Assembly (NCBI GenBank): GCA_964476045.1
Contig: CAYYYJ010000002.1
Location: forward strand, 1 to 58,939
Direction of reading: 5' to 3'
Origin: CAYYYJ01 sp964476045
GTDB taxonomy: Archaea; Aenigmatarchaeota; Aenigmatarchaeia; QMZP01; JACQNV01
Length of the DNA: 58,939 nucleotides
A program made the translations under genes and the position numbers. The notes below the pieces were generated by a model, which saw only the letters and a program-made list of their open reading frames with translations, had not been told where the DNA came from and searched no databases. Shown here in pieces: positions 32,256-40,149 of this stretch (within the stretch, counting starts at the first letter, position 1; every line of letters starts with the position of its first letter).

Positions 32256-32849
32256 ATGCCTGAAAAGATTAAAGCTGAAGGATTGAGAATAGAAAAACTG
32301 GAACCGAGACATAAAGAGCTGTTGAATTCTTTTCAAACTTCAAACAAGGAGCTGAAAGATTTTCTTGTTGAAGATGCATTCAAAAATCAAGAATTGGCAA
32401 TTTCAACAACTTATGTCTGGTTTTACGCAAAAACAAATGAGCTGGTTGCTTATATAACCTTGCTGACAGATTCTCTCAGAATAAGGGAAACAGAATTAGA
32501 AAAGGCATTTGTAGATAAGGGAATTTTGTATAAAAGTTTGCCTGCACTCAAAATAGGAAGACTTTGTGTGGACAACCTATTTATAGGAAGGGGCATAGGA
32601 ACCCAGACAACTTATTTTGTGATGGATGTGCTTTTGACAATCACAGATTATGCTGGCTGTAGGTTTGTAGTTCTCGATGCAAAACCAGAAGCAGTGGAGT
32701 TTTACAAGAAACTCGGATTTCAAATACTGAAACAAGCAGATAAAGAAACTGTCCCAATGTATTATGATATGAGGGCCGGTATTGACCTTTACAGAAAAGG
32801 TGAGCTTAAGCTATCTGAATATTTTTTGAAAACTTTTCGAGCTCTCTAG
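32256..32849 (+). CDS. GNAT-family acetyltransferase, toxin-like group
   Basis: The 197-residue protein begins GLRIEKLEPRHKELLNSFQTSNKELKDFLVEDAFKNQELAISTTYVWF. This is the layout of a widespread GNAT group (FxCGNxxLxxFL...A..Q......T.l) related to TA-system acetyltransferases. The acetyl-CoA loop reads GRLCVDNLFIGRGIGTQ (R/Q-x-x-G-x-G). The C-terminal VLDAKPEAVEFYKKLGFQ carries the family tyrosine. It may acetylate aminoacyl-tRNA or proteins. A small antisense gene overlaps its 3' end. Confidence 0.82.
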   Translation: MPEKIKAEGLRIEKLEPRHKELLNSFQTSNKELKDFLVEDAFKNQELAISTTYVWFYAKTNELVAYITLLTDSLRIRETELEKAFVDKGILYKSLPALKIGRLCVDNLFIGRGIGTQTTYFVMDVLLTITDYAGCRFVVLDAKPEAVEFYKKLGFQILKQADKETVPMYYDMRAGIDLYRKGELKLSEYFLKTFRAL

Positions 32850-32964
32850 CTAATTCTCTATCCTTTTCTGTCGGAGCTGAATTGTTCTTTTTAATCATGT
32901 TCTCCAAAAATCTTCTCGCATCTTCACCAGTAATTTCTGGTGTTGGTTCAATTGGCTTTGCCAT
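32806..32964 (-). CDS. small antitoxin-like protein, convergent with GNAT
   Basis: ATG 32964 opens a 52-residue frame MAKPIEPTPEITGEDARRFL, then ENMIKKNN and a charged helix ending KNIQIA, stop at 32806. The pattern KPIEPTPxLxGxDAxxFL belongs to a common group of short prokaryotic proteins often found as toxin partners. It overlaps the last 44 bases of the GNAT gene on the opposite strand, so the two mRNAs would be complementary at their ends. A TATA-like tract lies just upstream (32968-32980). Confidence 0.65.
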   Translation of the reverse strand: MAKPIEPTPEITGEDARRFLENMIKKNNSAPTEKDRELARELEKFSKNIQIA

Positions 32965-33055
32965 ATGATATTTAATTTATTTAACAGTTTATAAGCTTTC
33001 AGGAGCGTGTTTTTCAATGCTTTCCCCTTCTTATACATTTCCATCAAAAAACTCT

Positions 33056-33150
33056 GAAAGCCGTAGACCGAAGACTTTGTAGGGAACTGCTTATTCCTGT
33101 TCTATTGGTTAGGTCATGTGTCCTGAGTTCTGGGTCTTGAAGACCGTAGA
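33056..33150. repeat. degenerate GACTGAAGACT / CTGAGTTCTGGGTC repeat, copy 3
   Basis: It begins GCCGTAGACCGAAGACTTTG and continues with GAACTGCTTATTCCTGTTC and CTGAGTTCTGGGTC. About 55 of 60 bases appear to match the copy at 25582-25642. It lies beside tRNA-Lys, whose T-loop intron holds similar units. The rest of 32965-33193 shows no gene. Confidence 0.6.
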
Positions 33151-33193
33151 CTGAAGACTCAGGACTTCGGAGAGAACTGCATTTGGTATGAAG

Positions 33194-33510
33194 CGGGCCC
33201 GGTGGGATTTTCAGTCTTGAGTCCTGAGTTTTGAGTATTGTTATTGACCCAACTGTATTTGTATTGTAGTTTTCTTGGATACGGTAGCCTTCTTCTAAAA
33301 GAAGGCTAGCATTTGAACCCACGACCTTCCAGGTTTTCGCTTTTCAGCAAATCACTATCCGGTATCTTCTATCAGCCGAGTTGCACATTTTCTATCATCG
33401 CAGATTTCTGTCTGCTAAATATGCTTTTAACGACATCGTTTTGAAATAAGCAATGCCTATATCAAACAATATTAAAAGCCGGGTGCTCTACCAGGCTGAG
33501 CTACGAGCCC
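33194..33510 (-). tRNA. tRNA-Lys(UUU) interrupted by two or three introns
   Basis: The minus strand gives acceptor GGGCTCG (33510-33504), D-arm GCTC/GAGC, anticodon stem CCCGG with loop C-T-TTT-A | A. The T-stem is GTGGG with loop TTCAAA | T, then CCCAC and acceptor CGGGCCC, discriminator G at 33194. Predicted introns: 33364-33472 at 37/38 (helix CTTT/GAAG beside 3-base bulges), 33208-33311 in the T-loop (helix TTCA/TGAA with two AAT bulges, a textbook BHB core), and probably 33327-33356 in the variable loop. Removing all three gives a normal tRNA-Lys of about 76 nt. Confidence 0.8.
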
Positions 33511-33570
33511 TTTAATTTGAGATTATTGTCTCTGAGTTTATTTAAATAGTAGAAATCAATTAAACAAGAT

Positions 33571-33744
33571 GCCCAGGTTGTGTAGCGGCCTAGCATAGAG
33601 CCCTGTCATGTAAGCTTTTGTCACAAAAGCTTAAGCAAAAAAGGAGCCTAAAATTCTTTCGCTTCGGCTCAGAATTTTTACGGCTTCCACGGAAAAGGCT
33701 TATACGGATCGGCTCTGACCCGGGTTCAAATCCCGGCCTGGGCG
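33571..33744 (+). tRNA. tRNA-Asp(GUC) with a 101-nt intron
   Basis: Acceptor GCCCAGG (33571-33577) pairs with CCTGGGC (33737-33743), discriminator G. Anticodon stem GAGCC/GGCTC and loop C-T-GTC-A | C give anticodon GUC. The intron 33609-33709 is at 37/38, with a clear BHB core: helix CTGT/ACGG and bulges CAT and ATC. The intron contains the hairpin TAAGCTTTTGTCACAAAAGCTTA and a segment repeated at 41226-41268. Confidence 0.9.
33611..33653 (+). repeat. AAGCTTTTGTC...AAGCAAAAAAGGA repeat inside the tRNA-Asp intron
   Basis: It starts with TAAGCTTTTGTCACAAAAGC (a self-complementary hairpin), then TTAAGCAAAAAAGGAGCC. The second copy is at 41226-41268. About 38 of 43 positions agree. Confidence 0.65.
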
Positions 33745-33778
33745 CCTGTTTTTTAAAATTAACCCTCTTTGAGTAAAT

Positions 33779-34078
33779 CTACTCCCCAAAAATAGCGCCA
33801 AAGCCTGCTTGGGCAGATTCGTCCTGCTTTTGTATAATTTCTAGAATTTTATCTTTGTCGTTTCCTGTAAGCTCTTTCGTTAAATCTTTTAGAAGTTTTT
33901 TTGCTTCTTCCACAGCTTCTTCTGAGCAGTCCATCTCCAGATAGTAGCCTGTCTCTTTCAACCCAAGAGAACCAGCCTCCCTGAAATTGATTGACTGCCT
34001 TGCCAACAGGTCGTTTTTTAGAACAATATCACTGGCCTTCTGGTACTTGTCTTTTTCGAGATAAAATAATAGTTTCAT
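33779..34078 (-). CDS. hypothetical protein
   Basis: The 99-residue, mostly helical protein starts MKLLFYLEKDKYQKASDIVLK and ends SAQAGFGAIFGE. Its composition (acidic, lysine-rich, no cysteine) and strand-helix start suggest a small soluble domain. It starts 3 bases after the stop of the next gene upstream and is likely part of the cca transcript. Not recognised. Confidence 0.55.
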   Translation of the reverse strand: MKLLFYLEKDKYQKASDIVLKNDLLARQSINFREAGSLGLKETGYYLEMDCSEEAVEEAKKLLKDLTKELTGNDKDKILEIIQKQDESAQAGFGAIFGE

Positions 34079-34081
34079 GAT

Positions 34082-34468
34082 TCAGTTCCCCTCTAATATT
34101 CTAACTTTAGCCGTACCTAATAATCTGACAGCATTTGAAGTCAGGCTATCAATAGTTGCTGTGTCGTATCCTTTTTTCCTAAGATGGTCTCTCAGATCAA
34201 CTGACTTGCCGTCACTTCTTTTAAATTCTAATTTTTCATAAATGCCATCTGATCCTATATCAATGCCTATTAATGTAAAGTCTTGTTCCGTGTGCCTGAG
34301 CTCAACTATTGTTTTATCTTTATAGACTTCAACAACAGCTCTGTTACCTTCTATATCACCTGTATAAATTGCTGGTGTATTGTATTTGTTGTATGAAAAC
34401 CAAGCTGCGTCTAAAAGTAATCCCGCTACTGTTACTTTTCTCCATCCAACATTAATTTTATATCTCAT
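34082..34468 (-). CDS. hypothetical protein with an N-terminal hydrophobic segment
   Basis: The 128-residue protein begins with a short hydrophobic stretch (VTVAGLLLDAAWFSYN, about 12-27), followed by beta-rich sequence (YTGDIEGNRAVVEVYKDKTIVELRHTEQD) with repeated acidic DIGSDG. It lies 2 bases after the cca stop codon. Not recognised; it may be a membrane-tethered beta domain. Confidence 0.5.
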   Translation of the reverse strand: MRYKINVGWRKVTVAGLLLDAAWFSYNKYNTPAIYTGDIEGNRAVVEVYKDKTIVELRHTEQDFTLIGIDIGSDGIYEKLEFKRSDGKSVDLRDHLRKKGYDTATIDSLTSNAVRLLGTAKVRILEGN

Positions 34469-34470
34469 GG

Positions 34471-35865
34471 TTATGTTAAATCTTCCTCCAGATATTTTTT
34501 TACTGTATCCAATAAATCCTGGTCTCCTGTTTTTAATACCTGGTTTGGGCCTAAAACTTTAAATCCTTTGCTCATGGAATCGGCCATGTGGGTAGCGAGC
34601 CCCTTTGCTTTCAGCACCTTTGAAGAAGCAGATAGTGTGTGGACAAGTTTCTTATCAGCTTTCCTGAAAATTCTAGACACTTCAGCAACCCACCTGTCCT
34701 CTTCAACCCAGACCCTGCCAATTTTCCTGTACTTTTCCACAAAGTCCTGCGAATTTTTTATTGCGAAAACAGGAGGCCCAACGACTCTCCTTATATTTGG
34801 GAGGCTCCCATTCTCAACTTCTAATAAAACAATGCACGTTTTCTCGTCTGTCCACACAAACTGTCCTATACATACAAATTCATATTCTTTCAAGATTTCA
34901 ACCAGCCTTTTAGAAGTTTTTCTGAGCTGCGGATATATTATATCGTCTACAATAGCAGGTCTCTTGAATCTTACTGCCAAAAATAACGTTCCTCTTGATT
35001 TTATTTTTCTCAGAAGCTCGGATGGTTTTATTTTTATTTCTTTTTTCTGGAAGTATGTTTCAGATGGCTTGTCCAAAAATTCCTGGACGAGATTCACGAA
35101 TTTTACAAAAACAGCAGGCGAAAGCGCTGCCGCCACATTCCTTTTCGGATCAACAGGATCTATAACAACAAGAGGCTGCCCCCTAAACTCTTGTTTAGTT
35201 CCAGAATATCTCCCTTCCAAATCGATAAACACCTGGCCAGGAATCCAATTAGACGTCTCTTTTAAAAGTGTTTTGAAGTCATCGTATTTTACAATCAGAA
35301 GTTCGCAGAGATATCCGGAAAGCCCTTGGGTTTTCAGGTCAGAACCATAAAGCCCATTCCTCTTGCAAAAAGTTTTGAGCAGTCTGGCCTCATTCGACTG
35401 GTGTGGATGGAGTTTTTTTGACAGGTATTGGTTGTGGAATGGGGTGCGATCTACAGCGGAAATTATTTTCTCAGCAGATTCAACTTTGTAGCAAGGGACA
35501 ATATCCACATCATACCCTTTGATTTTTGATCTCACATAAGGGTGCTCTGCATAAGCTATTTCAAAAAATCCCTTGAACGATCTCACAATCCTCTTGCCTA
35601 ATTCCAGTCCTTTCTTCTCTAAATCTTCGCGCCCAACATCAACAGGAAATTGTATGAAAATATCGAACTCTTTTTTGTGGGAAAGCCAAGTGTTTCTTGT
35701 AAAGGAGCCTGCGAGCACAACAGACAGTCCGAGGGGTTTTATTATTCTTTCTGTCTCAGCAAGCACATCTTCGATCACAGCGTGGACAGCATTCTTCTCC
35801 TGTTCAGAAGGGACTATCTTTTTGAGTATAGATTCGAGAATTAAATCGAGGTTTTTTTGAGTCAT
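34471..35865 (-). CDS. cca: class I CCA-adding enzyme (tRNA nucleotidyltransferase)
   Basis: The 464-residue enzyme adds CCA to tRNA 3' ends without a nucleic-acid template, which these tRNA genes need as they do not encode CCA. It has the archaeal signature LAGSFTRNTWLSHKKEFDIFIQFP (about 46-69), in which Glu-x-Asp supplies two catalytic acids as in the A. fulgidus enzyme. The third Asp lies in YDVDIVPCY (about 114-122). The central and C-terminal (QPLVVIDPVDPKRNVAAALS) domains are complete. The palindrome TATAACA-G-TGTTATA is 37 bases upstream. Confidence 0.96.
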   Translation of the reverse strand: MTQKNLDLILESILKKIVPSEQEKNAVHAVIEDVLAETERIIKPLGLSVVLAGSFTRNTWLSHKKEFDIFIQFPVDVGREDLEKKGLELGKRIVRSFKGFFEIAYAEHPYVRSKIKGYDVDIVPCYKVESAEKIISAVDRTPFHNQYLSKKLHPHQSNEARLLKTFCKRNGLYGSDLKTQGLSGYLCELLIVKYDDFKTLLKETSNWIPGQVFIDLEGRYSGTKQEFRGQPLVVIDPVDPKRNVAAALSPAVFVKFVNLVQEFLDKPSETYFQKKEIKIKPSELLRKIKSRGTLFLAVRFKRPAIVDDIIYPQLRKTSKRLVEILKEYEFVCIGQFVWTDEKTCIVLLEVENGSLPNIRRVVGPPVFAIKNSQDFVEKYRKIGRVWVEEDRWVAEVSRIFRKADKKLVHTLSASSKVLKAKGLATHMADSMSKGFKVLGPNQVLKTGDQDLLDTVKKYLEEDLT

Positions 35866-35901
35866 GTATTTTATTTGTGTGAAGTTGTATTTAACGAGGG
35901 A

Positions 35902-35916
35902 TATAACAGTGTTATA
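35902..35916. promoter_or_regulatory. 15-bp palindrome TATAACA-G-TGTTATA, copy 4
   Basis: This perfect palindrome lies upstream of the CCA-adding enzyme gene (start 35865). A TATA-like TTAAATA is closer to the ATG, so this site lies just upstream of the core promoter. The remainder of the 293-base gap to dnaG (35866-36158) contains AT-rich sequence and a GGAG Shine-Dalgarno before dnaG. Confidence 0.55.
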
Positions 35917-36158
35917 TTAAAATCAACCTATTTAAAACCCCAAGTCTATGTATATTAAAATCATAATCATTAAGTCCTTGAATAGAGATCAATAGAATAA
36001 TTTCATGATTCATGCCTGGATTTCATATCCTGTATATTCATGATCACTCTCATCCAACTTTGGGCTAATACCCAATTATAAACTTAAGGCTGTTTTAAAC
36101 AGCAGTGTAAAATCTCTAGTTCTATTGGACTTTTTTGATATTTGAAGGAGTGATTAAT

Positions 36159-37487
36159 ATGTCAAAATTAGCCCCAAATGCAACAAAGTATATCATTAAA
36201 GCAAAAATTAATGCAAACGGAGTCGTTGAAAAACCAGATGTCATCGGCGCAATTTTCGGCCAAACAGAAGGCGTCATGGGCGCAGACCTTAACCTAAGAG
36301 AGCTTCAGCGAACAGGAAAGATCGGCCGTGTCGAAGTAAAAATAAAATCCGAAAACGGCAAATCTGAAGGCACAATAATCATCCCATCATCTTTGACTAC
36401 TTCTGAAACAGCTCTCATAGCAGCTACCCTAGAAACAATAGATCGAATCGGTCCGTGCACAGCTGAAGTAAAACTAGAAAGCGTTGAAGATGTCATGGAG
36501 GACAAAAGAAAGCAAATCATAGAAAAAGCAAAGGGCATCCTGAAAAACATGATAGAAGTAAACGCCCCTGACACAGAGGAGATCTCAGAGCAAATAAAAG
36601 AATCTGTGAGATCAGAGGAAATCACATTGTTCGAGGGGCTCCCAGCAGGTCCTGGCATAAAAGAGTCCGATTCAGTCATAGTAGTCGAAGGCCGCGCAGA
36701 CGTAATTACACTACTAAAATTCGGAATAAGAAACACAATAGGAATCGAAGGGACTTCAGTCCCAAAACCAGTAGCAGACCTCTGTAAAGAAAAAGAGTGC
36801 ATAGTCCTCACAGACGGCGACCGTGGAGGTCTTCTGATAGTAAAAGAGTTAATGCAAGTCACAGATGTTGATTTTGTAGCACGTGCTCCTGAAGGAAAAG
36901 AGGTTGAAGAGCTCTCGAAAAAGGAGATTTTCAAAGCGCTCAGAGACAAAGTCTCCTCTCAGCAGTTCAAAAACGAACTAAGCTTTATAGAAAAAGGCCT
37001 TCCAGAAAAAGCATCGAAACAATCCAAAATAGAAACAGCTTCGGAATCCCCAACCAGTTCAGTCACCGGCGCATTCAAACCAAGAACAGCATATACGCCT
37101 AGAACAGATTTCAAGTCCGCGAGAGGAAGGAAACAAACATACGAAGCAAAGCCATTATACGCTCCAAGGCCCCCTATGTCAAGGCCAGCGAGATTAAGGC
37201 CAGACGAGAAAAAACTTTACCAAAAAACTCTAGAAGAGCTTATCGGGACACGCGCAGCCTGCATATTCGACAGCAAAGGAGAGCTTTTGGGAAGGGTCCC
37301 TTCAAAAGAGTTAGCAAACACAATCAAAACCCTCGAAAATGTCCACACAATAGTCTTCGACGGCAAAGTTGATCCAGAGATCGATTACGTGGCCAGAAGA
37401 AAAGGAGTGCGCCTCCTGATTTGCATGGAAAAAGATCCTAACCTAAGGTCTTCAATGACTATACTGTCTAAAGAGGATCTTAATTAA
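36159..37487 (+). CDS. dnaG: archaeal DnaG-type primase/exosome protein
   Basis: The protein starts MSKLAPNATKYIIKAKI at ATG 36159, preceded by GAAGGAG 10-16 bases upstream; an earlier in-frame ATG (36135) lies before this ribosome site and is not favoured. The TOPRIM domain reads VIVVEGRADVITLLKFGI (about 181-198) and IVLTDGDRGGLLI (about 224-236), with the Glu and DxD metal ligands. In archaea DnaG associates with the RNA exosome. Residues 300-350 are a Pro/Arg-rich linker. The C-terminal domain binds exosome Csl4 in known cases. Confidence 0.93.
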   Translation: MSKLAPNATKYIIKAKINANGVVEKPDVIGAIFGQTEGVMGADLNLRELQRTGKIGRVEVKIKSENGKSEGTIIIPSSLTTSETALIAATLETIDRIGPCTAEVKLESVEDVMEDKRKQIIEKAKGILKNMIEVNAPDTEEISEQIKESVRSEEITLFEGLPAGPGIKESDSVIVVEGRADVITLLKFGIRNTIGIEGTSVPKPVADLCKEKECIVLTDGDRGGLLIVKELMQVTDVDFVARAPEGKEVEELSKKEIFKALRDKVSSQQFKNELSFIEKGLPEKASKQSKIETASESPTSSVTGAFKPRTAYTPRTDFKSARGRKQTYEAKPLYAPRPPMSRPARLRPDEKKLYQKTLEELIGTRAACIFDSKGELLGRVPSKELANTIKTLENVHTIVFDGKVDPEIDYVARRKGVRLLICMEKDPNLRSSMTILSKEDLN

Positions 37488-37546
37488 CCTTTTTCTTAAA
37501 AAGTTTAAGTTTAAGCAAAAACCTGATTAATTTTTTTATTCGGATT

Positions 37547-37951
37547 TTATTTCGAATTTGGTATTATTTTCACTTCCCCTCTAACAGGCACCACTTCCAG
37601 GCTTCCTTTGTAAATCTGCACGATCCCAACCAGACTAATCTTTGCCCCATCTTTTATCTCAGCTGCTTTAATCCCGGATAATAGTTCAAACTGCTCCAGT
37701 ATACTATTCCAAACAACAACCCTTATTTTCTTCTCGCCTTCCATCAAATTAAAGAAAAGTCCAGTGTCAGTTTTCTTAATGCCTGAAGCAACTCCTGTAA
37801 TATTCACATACTTCCCGTCAAAGCTCTTGTCTATTTTTCCAATTGCAATCTCTTTCGCCTCCATGTTAGATGCAAAAATAAAAAGCAGAATTAACCCAAT
37901 TATACTGCCTGCCAGAGAAATTTTCAATAAGAGGCTTTCACTAATAATCAT
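37547..37951 (-). CDS. membrane-anchored OB-fold protein
   Basis: The 134-residue protein has one N-terminal membrane helix (about 7-27, LLKISLAGSIIGLILLFIFA) followed by an OB-fold of the tRNA_anti type. Its strands are NITGVASGIKKTDTGLFFNLMEGEKKIRVVVWNS and DGAKISLVGIVQIYKGSLEVVPV. Such modules bind single-stranded nucleic acid or act as assembly domains. Its stop precedes, and its start closely follows, the ThpR gene (1-base gap), so the two are co-transcribed. Confidence 0.7.
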   Translation of the reverse strand: MIISESLLLKISLAGSIIGLILLFIFASNMEAKEIAIGKIDKSFDGKYVNITGVASGIKKTDTGLFFNLMEGEKKIRVVVWNSILEQFELLSGIKAAEIKDGAKISLVGIVQIYKGSLEVVPVRGEVKIIPNSK

Positions 37952-37952
37952 A

Positions 37953-38513
37953 TCATCCTAAAGTAAACGTTTTAATTGGAGTATACACCGGCCCGATTCC
38001 TGTCAAACTGCTTTGGAAAAGTTTAATCTCTTCCACCCGCATCTCTCCAATATAGATCTTCTCCAACTCTTTTAATTTATCCAATAGTTTCTTTCTGTCA
38101 GTAACAATCCCAACCCTCGCAAAAGTCAGATGCGGGCGGGGGTCATAATCTTCCTTTCTGAAATCCTCCAATTTCTCATTCAACGCATTTTCGAGATGTA
38201 TTATCTGGTCCTTTCCCTGATTAACTTCTAAAAAGACCACTGTTATATAGGACGGATTATTGAAAAAAGATAATCCAGAAACAGAAATATTGAAAGGATC
38301 TGTTAACTTAGAAGCAGATTTTATACGTTCGGCTAGTTCAGTAACACTGTTATCTGAAACCTCTCCAAGAAATTTCAGTGTAAAATGAAAATTTTTCCTC
38401 TCAACTATCTTCAAGTCAGCAAATCCTCCAGCTTCGCCCAAAAACCTTTTCTGAAATTGCAAAACTTTTTCTTTCAGTTGTTCATCCAAATCTATCGCAA
38501 CAAACAATCTCAT
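37953..38513 (-). CDS. thpR: RNA 2',3'-cyclic phosphodiesterase (2'-5' RNA ligase)
   Basis: The 186-residue 2H phosphoesterase starts MRLFVAIDLDEQLKEKV. The two catalytic His-x-Thr motifs are HFTLKFLG (about 45-52) and HLTFARVG (about 128-135). Length and residues are normal. Archaeal ThpR acts on 2',3'-cyclic phosphate RNA ends and 2'-5' linkages. Start ATG 38513; the 180-base gap upstream carries element copy d facing the other way. Confidence 0.93.
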   Translation of the reverse strand: MRLFVAIDLDEQLKEKVLQFQKRFLGEAGGFADLKIVERKNFHFTLKFLGEVSDNSVTELAERIKSASKLTDPFNISVSGLSFFNNPSYITVVFLEVNQGKDQIIHLENALNEKLEDFRKEDYDPRPHLTFARVGIVTDRKKLLDKLKELEKIYIGEMRVEEIKLFQSSLTGIGPVYTPIKTFTLG

Positions 38514-38647
38514 CTTTTTATTTAGAGATCAGTAATTAAAAAGGAGAAAAAAAGTATTCACACCATCTTCACGCCACCAAGATATATAAGCCAGGTTACC
38601 ATAAACTGTGTATCTTAAAAAATCAAATAAAATTTCAAGAATGGATC

Positions 38648-38700
38648 AAACTGATTTCAGACCAATTGGTTAGGAAATCAATTTCAGCCATCTATGGAGC
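38648..38700 (+). repeat. palindromic element copy d, forms the leader of the AAA ATPase gene
   Basis: The plus strand reads AAACTGATTTCAGACCAATT, then GGTTAGG, AAATCAATTTCAGCC, CATCTATGGAG. It matches the ftsZ leader (43742-43802) at about 44 of 50 positions, up to the ATGGAG just before the coding start. The rest of 38514-38647 shows no gene. Confidence 0.75.
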
Positions 38701-38702
38701 CT

Positions 38703-39770
38703 ATGAACGGATACCTCGACCTGAACTCAGCGTATACAAAAAACTTTGGCTGGAGATCCAATCCTTTTTCTTTCAAAATTGTCCCAGAGCTCTTTGTTGG
38801 CTACCAAAAAGAAGTCAGCACAATTTTTAACGGAGTAAACGACGGCTCTAGATTCTCTCTAATTTTAGGCCAATCAGGGACAGGAAAAACAACTTTTATG
38901 AAACATGTGCAGAGAAATCTCAGCGAGAAAAATAAAATCCTCTATCTCCCGAAAGCTCCAACAGACCCAAAAGACCTAGTTGAAATACTAACTAACAACC
39001 TAGGATTGAGTCCAGAAAATTCAGGCAAAGAAATAAACCTCTACAACATCGGAGACTTCCTAAACAAAGAAGTCAGGGATTTCAAAATAATCCTTTTCAT
39101 AGACGAGTGCCAAGAAGCGCCGAAGGAAACTTTCGAATGGCTCAGATCTCTGTCAGACCAGATAGACAATATCTCTATTGTATTATCCGGCCTCCCAGAA
39201 TTCGAGTCCATACTCAAAACAGAAATCCACAGTCTACTCAACCGCGTAAATATCAGGGTTGAAATGGGAAATCTCAGCAGATTAGAAACACTTGATCTAA
39301 TCAAGAAAAGAATAGAGTTTGTAGGCGGTATAGATACACAACCTTTCACACACGACGCGATAGAGATAATCTACGACAAAACAGCTGGCTACCCCAGAGA
39401 GATCCTAAGAGTCTGCGAAGAAGTCGCTCAAAAAGCTGCAATCAAAAATATTTCTATAGTAGACGCAGAGTTTGTCCAAGAGCAAGAAACCCTGAAATCA
39501 GTAGAAAAGCCTTCGATGCATGATCTCTCTGGAAGACAGAAAGCAATAATAGAATCCTTGATTTCCCACAAAACCCTTACACCGTCACAAATGGTAGCAA
39601 AGATCGACTGTAATGAATACAAAACAAAAGACAACGCAGTCCGCTCAGTCAACAACATCCTGAAAAGAATGACTGAAGAAGGCAAATTAATCCGAAAGAA
39701 AAGGGATAAAGCCTTTGTTTATGAGTTAGCGCCAAGAATGCAATCTGCTTTTAGTTTAGGAAAAGCTTAA
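38703..39770 (+). CDS. AAA+ ATPase of the ExeA/Cdc6-like type
   Basis: From ATG 38703 the 355-residue protein begins MNGYLDLNSAYTKNFGWRSNPFSF and PELFVGYQKEV. It has Walker A LGQSGTGKTTFMKHV (about 58-72), Walker B IILFIDECQEAP, a sensor 1 SIVLSGLPEF, and a C-terminal winged-helix DNA-binding region (SLISHKTLTPSQMVAKID...RMTEEGKLIRKKRD). This plan fits ORC/Cdc6- or ExeA/TniB-type ATPases. An ATG at 38694 is possible, but in the matching ftsZ leader the same ATGGAG serves as ribosome-binding site, so 38703 is preferred. Confidence 0.82.
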   Translation: MNGYLDLNSAYTKNFGWRSNPFSFKIVPELFVGYQKEVSTIFNGVNDGSRFSLILGQSGTGKTTFMKHVQRNLSEKNKILYLPKAPTDPKDLVEILTNNLGLSPENSGKEINLYNIGDFLNKEVRDFKIILFIDECQEAPKETFEWLRSLSDQIDNISIVLSGLPEFESILKTEIHSLLNRVNIRVEMGNLSRLETLDLIKKRIEFVGGIDTQPFTHDAIEIIYDKTAGYPREILRVCEEVAQKAAIKNISIVDAEFVQEQETLKSVEKPSMHDLSGRQKAIIESLISHKTLTPSQMVAKIDCNEYKTKDNAVRSVNNILKRMTEEGKLIRKKRDKAFVYELAPRMQSAFSLGKA

Positions 39771-39868
39771 AGAATCCAAAACCCCCCTTAACGTATTTTT
39801 TAGAAAAACCCGAAAAGAAAAAGTTCTTTATTCTTAACCTCGATTCAAACAACTCTACTGTTTTCTAA

Positions 39869-40129
39869 CTATTTAACTTCTTTCTCTGCAACTATAACAA
39901 AATCCCCGACAGACCTGACTGCAGAAAACGGAACTAAAACCCTTCCCTTGTCATCTTGCTGTAAGTTCAGTTCTGTCGCATGCCTTGTTGGCTGGGTCAA
40001 AACAAGATTTATGAGTTCTCCTGATTCTGTGATGTAGTCTAAATCTCCAACAACACCAAATTTCTTTCCGCTTTCATCAGAAATAAGGACTTTTCCCAAC
40101 AATTCTCTGCTCTTCAACCTTTCCACCAT
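39869..40129 (-). CDS. PRC-barrel domain protein
   Basis: The 86-residue protein has the PRC-barrel pattern LLGKVLISDESGKKFGVVGDLDYITESGELINLVL and VPFSAVRSVGDFVIV. In Euryarchaeota, PRC-barrel proteins (CdpB) link FtsZ and SepF in division; an FtsZ gene lies 3.7 kb away. It stands alone between the AAA ATPase and TBP genes with element copy e just upstream. Confidence 0.85.
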   Translation of the reverse strand: MVERLKSRELLGKVLISDESGKKFGVVGDLDYITESGELINLVLTQPTRHATELNLQQDDKGRVLVPFSAVRSVGDFVIVAEKEVK

Positions 40130-40149
40130 ATTCTACCCTTTCTTTTCAA

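Noticed and set aside
34568..35350. 260-residue open frame on the plus strand
   Set aside because: It is wholly antisense to the CCA-adding enzyme, whose motifs are complete; the translated sequence is Ser/Phe-rich as expected of an antisense shadow.
36305..36949. 214-residue open frame on the minus strand
   Set aside because: Antisense to dnaG with biased Ser/Arg composition and no recognisable motif.
38341..38356. TAACACTGTTA as a fifth copy of the TATAACA palindrome
   Set aside because: Only the 11-base core matches and it lies inside the ThpR coding sequence, so it is not counted as an operator.
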